From Chryseobacterium bernardetii (lineage in GTDB: Bacteria; Bacteroidota; Bacteroidia; Flavobacteriales; Weeksellaceae), in contig NZ_CP033932.1 in assembly GCF_003815975.1 (NCBI RefSeq), positions 2,957,501-3,021,500 on the forward strand: a stretch of DNA of 64,000 bases, in the 5' to 3' direction. Under the pieces are notes generated by a model that was not told where the DNA came from, ran no database searches, and saw only the letters and a list, made by a program, of their open reading frames with translations. Each line of letters starts with the position of its first letter. Positions within the stretch are counted from its first letter, which is position 1. Of this stretch, positions 17,815 through 25,306 are shown in pieces. The translations under genes and the position numbers were made by a program.

Positions 17815-19083
17815 TTATTTTAAATATAATTTCATTCTTTCTTCATATTCTGGTTTTAGTTTCAGGAGCTTTAGAATTTTCTTATCATCAGGATAGGTTG
17901 TTCTGTAGAAAATGATTTTATCTGCAGAATACCTGAAATAAGGATGATCTTTCAGCCAATCTTCCGGAGCTTCAGTTAAGGTATATTTAGGAACATTGGA
18001 AGCATCCAGCGGAGCAATGGATATTAATTTCTGGACCAATTCTTTATCAATATTATAAGTGTCCATAATCTGCTGTTTGTTTATAAAACCTCTCAGTTTT
18101 TTTCTAAAGCCAATAATAGAACCGGCACTTTTTTCATCCAATCCAAATTCTATAAGCTGCCTGAATGTAATAGCATTAAGGTCTGTTTTAGTAAAATCAG
18201 TTTTTTCCTGCTGTATTTCTGCTTTCTTTATAGCTTCCGGATTGATTTTAATAAAAGGTTTCATTTCCTGAAATTTCTCTGCCGAGATCACAAAACATTT
18301 TTGAATATCATCCAGGTTTTTAAAACTGCCTCGAAGATTTTTATTGCGGTAACTGACAATAGTAAAAGCCTGTTTTTCAGTGAAGCCAAACGCTTCCCAT
18401 CCCTCAATATCCAGAAGGTTAGGATCAAAACTATAATATTGTATCTTAGCTTTATGGGCTGCTTTAAAATTCTCCGGCGCTTTTGCAGGTAACAGCAGAT
18501 AGGGCTCAAGTTTATTGTAATTTTCTTGGGAAATGATAAAGCATTCTCTGAATTTTTCCTTGCTGATAAAGCTTCCGCCTAGATAATTCTTATATTTTAA
18601 AATAGCTTCCGCCTGTCTTTCGCTGAATCCCATTTTGACCCAGTCATGAGAGGTTTTAAGATCAGGATTGAACTTTCCGGTAACTGTAATTTCTTTTTTT
18701 TCAAAACTGTTGGCATTCTTGGAATTATTTTCTGCAGAAGCCTCGGGAAGAAGAATGAATGGTTTTAGTTCTTCAAATTTCTCATCAGAAATTGCATAAC
18801 ACTTTTTCAATTGCTCTTTTGACGTAAAAGTTCCCCCTACAATATCTTTATATTTAAGAATGGTAGACGCCTGTTTTGCTGAAAAGCCAAATCTTTGCCA
18901 TTGTTCCGCTGTTAAAATATTAGGATCGAAATCCGTAATGTTAGCCGTAATTGAGGTATTGGCAATAAATTTTATCTCGGGAAAAGGTTCCTTATCCCTG
19001 CTGGTGTATTTCTGAAAAGCTAATAGGACGGCCAGTAAAATGACCATAAAAGCCAGTTTGTGGTAATAGTTTTTTCTCATCAT
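17815..19083 (-). CDS. Membrane-anchored helix-hairpin-helix repeat protein (ComEA-like)
   Basis: This is a 422-residue protein. I start at 19083 (MMRKNYYHKL) because a membrane span (~8-26) follows directly. The longer frame only adds ten residues of poor sequence. It has three repeats of ~75-85 residues, each with the plan FDPN-L---W--FGF--KQA--I--YK---GG-F-SKE-L--C, followed by I S-EKF-EL-P-. A fourth, shorter HhH unit follows (DLNAITFRQLIEFGLDEKSAG). Each is a pair of helix-hairpin-helix motifs as in ComEA, which binds DNA in the periplasm during uptake. Its role in competence is inference. It could also be a structural envelope protein. Confidence 0.85.
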   Translation of the reverse strand: MMRKNYYHKLAFMVILLAVLLAFQKYTSRDKEPFPEIKFIANTSITANITDFDPNILTAEQWQRFGFSAKQASTILKYKDIVGGTFTSKEQLKKCYAISDEKFEELKPFILLPEASAENNSKNANSFEKKEITVTGKFNPDLKTSHDWVKMGFSERQAEAILKYKNYLGGSFISKEKFRECFIISQENYNKLEPYLLLPAKAPENFKAAHKAKIQYYSFDPNLLDIEGWEAFGFTEKQAFTIVSYRNKNLRGSFKNLDDIQKCFVISAEKFQEMKPFIKINPEAIKKAEIQQEKTDFTKTDLNAITFRQLIEFGLDEKSAGSIIGFRKKLRGFINKQQIMDTYNIDKELVQKLISIAPLDASNVPKYTLTEAPEDWLKDHPYFRYSADKIIFYRTTYPDDKKILKLLKLKPEYEERMKLYLK

Positions 19084-19227
19084 GCTATAAACATATTGAT
19101 AAAAACCACACATAGCAATAGCAGATGTTGAAATGGTTGATATTAGAATACAAAAAGATGTAATCTGTTAAAAACAAAGATCTTGTATTCTTTTGGCGTA
19201 GAATGATTTAAAGAAAAGCTGAACAGA

Positions 19228-19572
19228 TTATTCAGGCTCCCTGTCACCCAATGATTCTTTCAGCTTTAAAAGCTCAGCTTTTACAAACTCAAGACGGTCA
19301 ATAATGGTGATGGTTTCTGAAATTTTACTGTTGGTAGTCAGAGCAACACGGGCTCCATCCAATGTATATCCCTTTTCTTTTACTAAATGATAGATCATCT
19401 GCAGATTCTTGATATCCTCAGGAGTGAAGTAGCGGTTTCCCTTTTTATTCTTTTTAGGTTTGATGATAGGAAATTCCTGTTCCCAATAGCGTATTAATGA
19501 AGTGTTTACATCGAATGCTTTAGCGACTTCTCCTATGGAATAATACAGTTTATCAGGTAAGTTTATTTTCAT
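19228..19572 (-). CDS. MerR-family transcriptional regulator
   Basis: This 114-residue protein has an N-terminal winged helix: YYSIGEVAKAFDVNTSLIRYW, then EQEFPIIKPKKNKKGNRYFT. A short helical tail (LVKEKGYTLDGARVAL) follows. No metal-binding cysteines are present, so it is not a mercury- or copper-type sensor. It looks like the short flavobacterial MerR type. I chose ATG 19572, because a TATCTTTG promoter box at 19591-19598 on the minus strand covers the longer start at 19593. The target is unknown. Confidence 0.92.
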   Translation of the reverse strand: MKINLPDKLYYSIGEVAKAFDVNTSLIRYWEQEFPIIKPKKNKKGNRYFTPEDIKNLQMIYHLVKEKGYTLDGARVALTTNSKISETITIIDRLEFVKAELLKLKESLGDREPE

Positions 19573-19590
19573 TTTACGGCTCCTAAACCT

Positions 19591-19598
19591 CAAAGATA
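19591..19598 (-). promoter_or_regulatory. -7 box TATCTTTG for the merR-like gene
   Basis: On the minus strand this matches TAnnTTTG, with a TTG 21 bases upstream (19620-19622). It fixes the start of the regulator at 19572. Confidence 0.65.
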
Positions 19599-19730
19599 AA
19601 AATTTTTTAAAGTTTCATCCAAATATATCTTGCAAAGTCCTGCTATAACCTGAATTTTTAATAAGATCAGCTCCTCTGAGGAAGTATAAACCGTAAATTG
19701 GTTAAAATAATAATTGTTAAAAAAAACAAT

Positions 19731-19841
19731 ATGGAGAGTAGTGAATCGGTTTTGTATTGGATTTGGGGCTTGGCTTTATTTATAGTATTTTTATCCTCCA
19801 TTTATTTACAGGATGAATTCTATTTCCGTTCTTCATATTGA
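19731..19841 (+). CDS. Possible 36-residue single-span membrane peptide
   Basis: A small open frame begins with ATG 19731. It encodes a short polar start (MESSESV), a hydrophobic segment of about 18 residues rich in aromatic and aliphatic residues (LYWIWGLALFIVFLSS), and a polar end. It overlaps the start of the AraC gene (19813) in another frame, so it might act as a leader peptide or translational coupler. It may equally be chance in AT-rich DNA. I recognise no family. Confidence 0.25.
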   Translation: MESSESVLYWIWGLALFIVFLSSIYLQDEFYFRSSY

Positions 19842-20691
19842 TCTTTTTCAGGGTAAGAATCCTTCAGATTTTTATTTTAACACCCTGAAAAAACATCTGA
19901 TTGTTGGTCATCAGCATATAGAAAAGCCCCATAGGCATAATTTTTATGCTGCTGTTCTGTTTACTCAGGGAAACGGTATTCATGAAATAGATTTTCAACG
20001 CTATGAAGTTTCGGAAGGAAGCCTGTTTTTTCTTTCTCCGGGGCAAATTCACAGTTGGGAGCTTTCAGATGATATAGACGGGTATATTTTCTTTTGTTCC
20101 CAGGAGTTTTATGAAATGCATTATGTGAATCAGAAACTGAGAAATTTTCCTTTTTTCGGATCAGTGTCCTTTACCAGAAAATTGCAGCTAGATGCAGCAG
20201 AACTGGAGAAGAACATTCATCTGTTTCAGGAACTGGGAAGAGAGCATCAATCTAATCATCTGATGAAAAACGGACTTATTCTATCATTAATGTCTCAGAT
20301 TTTCATCAATTCAACCCGGCTTTTTTCAAAGGATTTTGATACGCTGAGTTCTTCTGCCGGACTTTCTTATTTTAAACATTATCAGGATTTTGAAAGTCTT
20401 GTTGAACAGCATTTTATGGAACACAAATCAACTGCGTATTATGCTTCTCTATTAGGTATTTCATCAAAGCACCTGAATAGAACCGTACAGGCAGTAGTAC
20501 AGAAAACAGCTACGGAAGTGATTACAGAAAGAGTAGTACTGGAAGCCAAAAGGATGCTGATGTATCTCAATGAAAACCTTGTTGAGATTGCTTTCCGGCT
20601 GGGTTATGAAGAATACTCTTACTTCGTGAGAGTATTCCGGAAGAATTCCGGAATGACTCCTACTCCGTTTATGAGGAAATATAAGGCCTAA
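19813..20691 (+). CDS. AraC-family transcriptional regulator with cupin sensor domain
   Basis: This is a 292-residue regulator. The N-terminal half (~35-120) is a cupin-type sensing domain with HRHNFYAAVLFTQG and LFFLSPGQIHSWEL, typical of regulators that sense small organic ligands. The C-terminal ~100 residues hold two helix-turn-helix motifs (YYASLLGISSKHLNRTV, and LVEIAFRLGYEEYSYFVRVFRKNSGMTP). The signature FRKNSGMTPTPFMRKY is clear. The ligand and targets are unknown. Neighbouring genes (ccoG convergent, merR-like divergent) are not obvious targets. Confidence 0.93.
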   Translation: MNSISVLHIDLFQGKNPSDFYFNTLKKHLIVGHQHIEKPHRHNFYAAVLFTQGNGIHEIDFQRYEVSEGSLFFLSPGQIHSWELSDDIDGYIFFCSQEFYEMHYVNQKLRNFPFFGSVSFTRKLQLDAAELEKNIHLFQELGREHQSNHLMKNGLILSLMSQIFINSTRLFSKDFDTLSSSAGLSYFKHYQDFESLVEQHFMEHKSTAYYASLLGISSKHLNRTVQAVVQKTATEVITERVVLEAKRMLMYLNENLVEIAFRLGYEEYSYFVRVFRKNSGMTPTPFMRKYKA

Positions 20692-20811
20692 GCTAGTTTA
20701 AAGTTTATAATGATGGGTATCCATTAATAATTTTAATATCTGTTCAGACTTTACCCTTTTAATGTTAATGTTGATTGTACAACAAACATTACCTCATTTT
20801 GTTACCTGCTT

Positions 20812-22254
20812 CTACAACACAAGTTTGAATGGTCCTTCAAAAGTAGTTTCAAATGAATCTACCATTTTTCCTTCTTCATCAAAAACACCGATGATCATAT
20901 TTTGTTTAGAGAATTTGATTTTATCTTCAGGAAAAGATATATTGATATTCCCTTTTAAGATCTGATCTCCCTTCAGGATAATTCTTTCAGATCCGAAATA
21001 AGTAATTTCAGCATCTTCAGGGCTGATTACCCTAATGGTGAGAATTTTTTTCTCATTCGATTTATTCAGAAGAGTATAAATGAAAGTGTTGGTAATTTTA
21101 CCATTTTTAATAAAGAAAGTAGAGCCTGCAGGTTTAATAAATTTAGCTTCCATTGAACCACGGTCATACATTAAAAAGCCAAGGAATCCGATCAGCAGAG
21201 CCAGAATTACTGTTGTAGCCTTCATTCTTGAAGTAAATTTGAATTTCTCCTGATTTTCAATTTCAGATTCTGTAGCATAGCGGATCAGCCCTTTAGGTAA
21301 GCCTACTTTATCCATGATCTCATCACAGGCATCAATACATGCCGTACAGTTAACGCATTCCAATTGTTGCCCGTTTCTGATGTCAATTCCTGTAGGGCAA
21401 ACTACCACGCATTGATTACAATCTATACAATCTCCTTTGCCAGCCGCTTTTCGGTCTTCATTATTTCTCCATTTTGAACGGCCTTCCCCTCTTTTAAAAT
21501 CATAGTATACGTTAATTGTCTGTTTATCTATTAAAACCCCCTGAAGTCTTCCATAGGGACAAACTAAGGTACATACCTGTTCACGAAGCCATGTAAACAC
21601 AAAATAAAAAGCCATTGTAAAAAAGATCATCGTAATGAACTTTAAAGGATGTTCCGAAGGTCCCTCAATCATAATCTGAAATACCTGTTCATAGCCTACA
21701 ATATACATGAACATGAAGGTTGAGATAATGAGAGAGATCAGGATAAATACAGACCATTTGGTAAGTCTTTTTCTTATTTTTTCAGCATCCCATTGCTGTC
21801 TGTCCAGCTTCATTTGTTTGTTTCTATCCCCTTCAATCCAGTATTCTATTTTACGGAATACCATCTCCATGAATAAGGTTTGCGGGCAAAGCCAGCCGCA
21901 GAATATTCTTCCGAAAACCACAGTGAACAGCATCACGAAGATCACAGAAGTAACTGCTCCCAAAGCCAGAATAAAAAAGTCCTGGAGGTAAAACGGCTGT
22001 CCAAGAATAAAGAATCTTCTGTCAATTACATTAATCAGTAAGAACGGATTATTATTGATCTTTATGAAAGGTAATCCAAAGAAAATAGCAAGTAAAACAT
22101 AGCTGGTGTAATTCCTGTAATTGGTATATTTTCCTTTAGGTTTTCTGGGGAAGATCCATTTTCTTTTTCCGGTCTCATCCATTGTTCCTACAGAATTTCT
22201 GAAATCTTCATTTTCAATTTCCAGGGATTTGATGTTGTTGGACTCTGCGCTCAT
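20812..22254 (-). CDS. ccoG: Cytochrome c oxidase accessory protein CcoG (FixG/RdxA)
   Basis: CcoG is a membrane ferredoxin-like protein. Current knowledge links it to copper reduction during assembly of cbb3-type cytochrome oxidase. The 480-residue protein has about five membrane spans and the heme-oxidase-associated motif FCGWLCPQTLFMEMVFRKIE. Two [4Fe-4S] clusters are encoded by CIDCNQCVVVCPTGI and CVNCTACIDACDEIMDKV. A C-terminal Ig-like domain (last ~110 residues) is typical of the family. The cco oxidase genes themselves are not in this window, so ccoG is separated from its usual partners on this side. Confidence 0.95.
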   Translation of the reverse strand: MSAESNNIKSLEIENEDFRNSVGTMDETGKRKWIFPRKPKGKYTNYRNYTSYVLLAIFFGLPFIKINNNPFLLINVIDRRFFILGQPFYLQDFFILALGAVTSVIFVMLFTVVFGRIFCGWLCPQTLFMEMVFRKIEYWIEGDRNKQMKLDRQQWDAEKIRKRLTKWSVFILISLIISTFMFMYIVGYEQVFQIMIEGPSEHPLKFITMIFFTMAFYFVFTWLREQVCTLVCPYGRLQGVLIDKQTINVYYDFKRGEGRSKWRNNEDRKAAGKGDCIDCNQCVVVCPTGIDIRNGQQLECVNCTACIDACDEIMDKVGLPKGLIRYATESEIENQEKFKFTSRMKATTVILALLIGFLGFLMYDRGSMEAKFIKPAGSTFFIKNGKITNTFIYTLLNKSNEKKILTIRVISPEDAEITYFGSERIILKGDQILKGNINISFPEDKIKFSKQNMIIGVFDEEGKMVDSFETTFEGPFKLVL

Positions 22255-22510
22255 TATCGTATGCTATAAAAGTATTTTGGTAATATTTTTCATCCGGATC
22301 ACTACCTTTTACCATGCTGAATTACTATAGATAAATGGTATTGATTCTCTATTGCAAAGCTCCGCATCATATCTTTCAATTCCTAATATGATCTACTTCA
22401 AAAATAGGACAATTGGGACATTTTATATTTTGAGGAATAATAGATCAAAATGAGAAAATATTTTTGAAACCGATAAAGCATGTTGTAAATTGCAGATCTA
22501 AAAATGAATA

Positions 22511-23404
22511 ATGAAGAATATCAGTAAAGCAGGTCTGATTGGTTTGGTTTTCGCATTGGTAAACTGTCAATCCGTAAATAGTAGTAAAATGTTTTATGAA
22601 GGAGTAAAACCCCAAATGGTTTCTAATAAGTTTAGTTTTACAGAGGGCCCATCAGCTGATAAAGAAGGCAATGTCTTTTTTACTGATCAGCCTAATGATA
22701 AGATCTATTACTGGGACTGGAAAACAAATCAGGTGATAGAATTCCTGGATAAAACAGGAAGAGCCAACGGAACTCACTTTGATAAAGACGGTTTCCTGAT
22801 TACCTGCTCAGATGATAACGGAGAGATGTGGAAGATCTCAAAAGATAAGAAAGTAGAAATTTTATTCAAAGGTTTTGAAGGCAAAAGACTGAATGGTCCT
22901 AATGATGTCTGGAATGATGCTTTTGGCGGGATGTATTTTACAGATCCTTTGTATGAAAGAGATTACTGGACAGACTTCAAACAGGAAATTCCTGATAAAA
23001 GCCTTTATTACAGGAATAAGGATGGGAAGATCATTAAATTAGATACTTTTACCCAGCCTAACGGAATCGTAGGAAGTGAAAAACTGAAAAAATTATACCT
23101 TTCAGACATTGATGCAGGGAAAACCTATGTTTATGATATTCTGGGAGAAGGAAAACTATCTGATAGAAAACTATTCTGTGAAATGGGCTCAGATGGAATG
23201 ACACTGGATAAACATGGCAACCTTTATTTAACCGGTGATGGAGTACATGTTTTTAACAAAGACGGAAAAAAAATCTATCATATTTCCATTCCTGAAAAAT
23301 GGACATCCAATGTAACTTTCGGGGGAAAAAATAATGATGTATTATTTATTACCGCTTCAAAATCGGTGTATACTTTTCCAATGCGGGTAAGAGGAATAAA
23401 ATAA
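22511..23404 (+). CDS. SMP-30/gluconolactonase/LRE-family lipoprotein
   Basis: This is a 297-residue secreted six-bladed propeller of the SMP-30/gluconolactonase group. The signal sequence ends at a lipobox with Cys19 (LVNC). Probable metal ligands are the Glu of FTEGPSADKEGNVFF, the Asn of RLNGPNDVW and the Asp of LYLSDIDAGK. The family opens sugar lactones or acts on other lactones and phosphotriesters with Ca or Zn. The substrate here is unknown. The gene stands alone with a strong terminator. Confidence 0.9.
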   Translation: MKNISKAGLIGLVFALVNCQSVNSSKMFYEGVKPQMVSNKFSFTEGPSADKEGNVFFTDQPNDKIYYWDWKTNQVIEFLDKTGRANGTHFDKDGFLITCSDDNGEMWKISKDKKVEILFKGFEGKRLNGPNDVWNDAFGGMYFTDPLYERDYWTDFKQEIPDKSLYYRNKDGKIIKLDTFTQPNGIVGSEKLKKLYLSDIDAGKTYVYDILGEGKLSDRKLFCEMGSDGMTLDKHGNLYLTGDGVHVFNKDGKKIYHISIPEKWTSNVTFGGKNNDVLFITASKSVYTFPMRVRGIK

Positions 23405-23426
23405 TTAATAAAAGATTATAATAAAA

Positions 23427-23465
23427 AAGGCTCAAAAGTTTGTTCTTAAAAACTTTTGAGCCTTT
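23427..23465. terminator. Terminator after the SMP-30-like gene
   Basis: AAAGGCTCAAAAGTTT and AAACTTTTGAGCCTTT pair perfectly across a short loop. It can serve both convergent neighbours. Confidence 0.85.
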
Positions 23466-23558
23466 GTCATATTGTATGTATTTTATATCTGCAAGAAGTT
23501 TAACTTAAAAATTTAAGTGTTTAAATCATTTGTGATTTGCAAACGATGTAGTTTAGAT

Positions 23559-23580
23559 GTACTTCGTTCGCAATGACAAT
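23559..23580. repeat. Fragment of a dispersed palindromic repeat
   Basis: ACTTCGTTCGCAATGACA resembles one arm of the larger palindrome at 54227-54288. It lies in the gap between two convergent genes. Confidence 0.45.
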
Positions 23581-23595
23581 GTTTGAGTTCAGGCC

Positions 23596-24903
23596 TTAGT
23601 AAGCAACTTCCATTTTCACTTTTTTTCCTTTCAGTTTTTCATTCTGAAGCTTTCTCAGAACAGCATTCACCTTATTTCTGGAGACGGCAACATAAGAGGT
23701 TGTGTCTTTTACTTCAATTACCCCAACGTCTTCTTTTTGCAGTTCTCCTTTTTTAAGCAGGTAACCTACAATATCCACTTTATTCACCTTGTCTTTTTTT
23801 CCGGCACTGATGTAAATTGTCTGGAACGGTGTTTTTTGCGGAACCTTGGTAAATCCGGCAACACTTTCTTCCGGAGTATCATTTTTGATGAAAGGGAAGT
23901 TTTCTTCTTCCGTCATAATCAGGTAAACGAAGCCTTTGGCATTCATCCTTGCAGTACGTCCGTTTCTGTGGATGAAAGCATCTTCTTTTGGAGGGAGCTG
24001 ATAATGTACAATAGATTCCACTTCGGGAATATCAAGTCCGCGGGCTGCCAGATCAGTTGTAATAAGAATTCTTGCAGAATCATTTCTGAATTTCAGCAGG
24101 GCACGCTCTCTTTCATCCTGTTCCATTCCGCCATGGAAGGTTTCCCTGTCTATTCCCATCTGATGGAGAAGCTCAGAGATGCGGTCTACGGCATCACGGT
24201 GATTACAGAATATCAGCGTTCTTTTATTTCCGATTTTACAAACCAGATTAAATAAGGTATCCAGTTTTTCTTCCGGAATTGTCATTACTCTTCTCAGTTG
24301 GAGATCAGGCTTCACATCATTTTCTTTAAGGAAGCTGATGATTTTTTCATCTTTTAATCCTGTAAATGCCGGGATCTCGTCCATTGCTGTTGCAGACGTT
24401 AAAACTCTTTGTGAAAGGCCTTTTAAAGAATTACAGATAAATTCCATATCATCATGGAAACCTAGTTCCAAAGCCTTGTCAAATTCATCTAAAACTAAGG
24501 TCTTAACAGTCTTCGGATCGAAATTATTATTTCTTATATGATAAGTAACCCTTCCCGGAGTTCCGATTAAAACAGCCGGAGCTTCAATTAAATTATTGAC
24601 TTCAATCTTTTTATCATGTCCGCCATAGCAAACGGAAACCTTAAAATCAGTTCCCATCGATTTGAAAACCTGCTCAATCTGCAAGGCCAATTCTCTGGCA
24701 GGAACTAATATTAATGCCTGAACGCCCTGAACATCCTTTTTCAGATTTCTGAGAACCGGAAATAAAAAAGCAAGGGTTTTCCCTGATCCGGTAGGAGAGA
24801 GCAGTACAATATCCGTATTGTTTTCAGAGGCTTTATAAGTAGATTTCTGCATCTGATTCATATCCTGAATCTGCAGCTTTTGATAAATTGATTGTAGTTC
24901 CAT
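23596..24903 (-). CDS. DEAD-box RNA helicase with DbpA-like C-terminal domain
   Basis: This is a 435-residue ATP-dependent RNA helicase. Motifs in order: Q-motif region (MNQMQKSTYKA), Walker A SPTGSGKT (36-43), PARELALQ (68-75), GTPGR (114-118), Walker B box as VLDEFD (139-142 is DEFD rather than DEAD), SAT (170-172), then LITTDLAARGLDIPEV and HRNGRTARM. The last ~75 residues (TIYISAGKKDKVNKVDIVGYLL) are the DbpA RNA-binding domain, which in E. coli DbpA directs the enzyme to 23S rRNA. A ribosome-assembly role is therefore likely. A promoter box ends only five bases before the ATG, suggesting a leaderless or nearly leaderless message. Confidence 0.93.
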   Translation of the reverse strand: MELQSIYQKLQIQDMNQMQKSTYKASENNTDIVLLSPTGSGKTLAFLFPVLRNLKKDVQGVQALILVPARELALQIEQVFKSMGTDFKVSVCYGGHDKKIEVNNLIEAPAVLIGTPGRVTYHIRNNNFDPKTVKTLVLDEFDKALELGFHDDMEFICNSLKGLSQRVLTSATAMDEIPAFTGLKDEKIISFLKENDVKPDLQLRRVMTIPEEKLDTLFNLVCKIGNKRTLIFCNHRDAVDRISELLHQMGIDRETFHGGMEQDERERALLKFRNDSARILITTDLAARGLDIPEVESIVHYQLPPKEDAFIHRNGRTARMNAKGFVYLIMTEEENFPFIKNDTPEESVAGFTKVPQKTPFQTIYISAGKKDKVNKVDIVGYLLKKGELQKEDVGVIEVKDTTSYVAVSRNKVNAVLRKLQNEKLKGKKVKMEVAY

Positions 24904-24907
24904 GCTG

Positions 24908-24915
24908 CAAAGGTA
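24908..24915 (-). promoter_or_regulatory. -7 box TACCTTTG for the DEAD helicase gene
   Basis: Matches TAnnTTTG on the minus strand. It lies four bases before the ATG (24903), so transcription would start at or beside the start codon. No -33 TTG is evident. Confidence 0.45.
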
Positions 24916-25037
24916 GTGAATTTTGGAGTTTGAGGATTTAGAATGGAGAATCCTGGAATAGAGTTTCAGGGTAAGAGGGTTGGAGAGTTGTTAATGGAAA
25001 AGCTTGAGAATAACGGTTAATTGTAGTTTGGTGTTGC

Positions 25038-25076
25038 TGTCATTCTGAATGAAGCATAGAGAAGTGAAGAATCTCT
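25038..25076. repeat. Dispersed repeat resembling 54227-54288
   Basis: Begins TGTCATTCTGAATGAAGC and continues with GAAGAATCT, the same framework as the palindromic repeat near 54.2 kb (TCATTCTGAGCGTAGCGAAG). Confidence 0.5.
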
Positions 25077-25154
25077 GGCTGTTTTTAGGAAAAATGAAAT
25101 AGGTGACAATTGATTGTCATTGAGTTATATGAATTTTAAAGATTGTAAAATCTA

Positions 25155-25185
25155 TTGCTTAGATCAAATAAAATGCGTATATTTG
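25155..25185 (+). promoter_or_regulatory. rpsA promoter (TTG-N20-TATATTTG)
   Basis: TTG at 25155-25157 and TATATTTG at 25178-25185, spaced 20 bases. This is the best match to the Bacteroidetes sigma-A consensus in the window, as expected for a ribosomal protein gene. Confidence 0.8.
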
Positions 25186-25306
25186 CACCCACTTTTTGTG
25201 ATAAAGGTCTAAGAAAGTAAAATATTAAATATTAATAACTTCCGTATTTTTCAATCACATTGATTAAGACCGTTGAAAGAGAAGGAATACAAATTTATTT
25301 AGAATT

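Larger units (their letters stand above)
24904..25306. other. 403-base gap between the divergent helicase and rpsA genes
   Basis: It contains the helicase promoter box at its left end, a dispersed repeat at 25038-25076, and the rpsA promoter at 25155-25185 with a ~115-base 5' leader. I see no reading frame or structured RNA that I can support. Confidence 0.6.
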
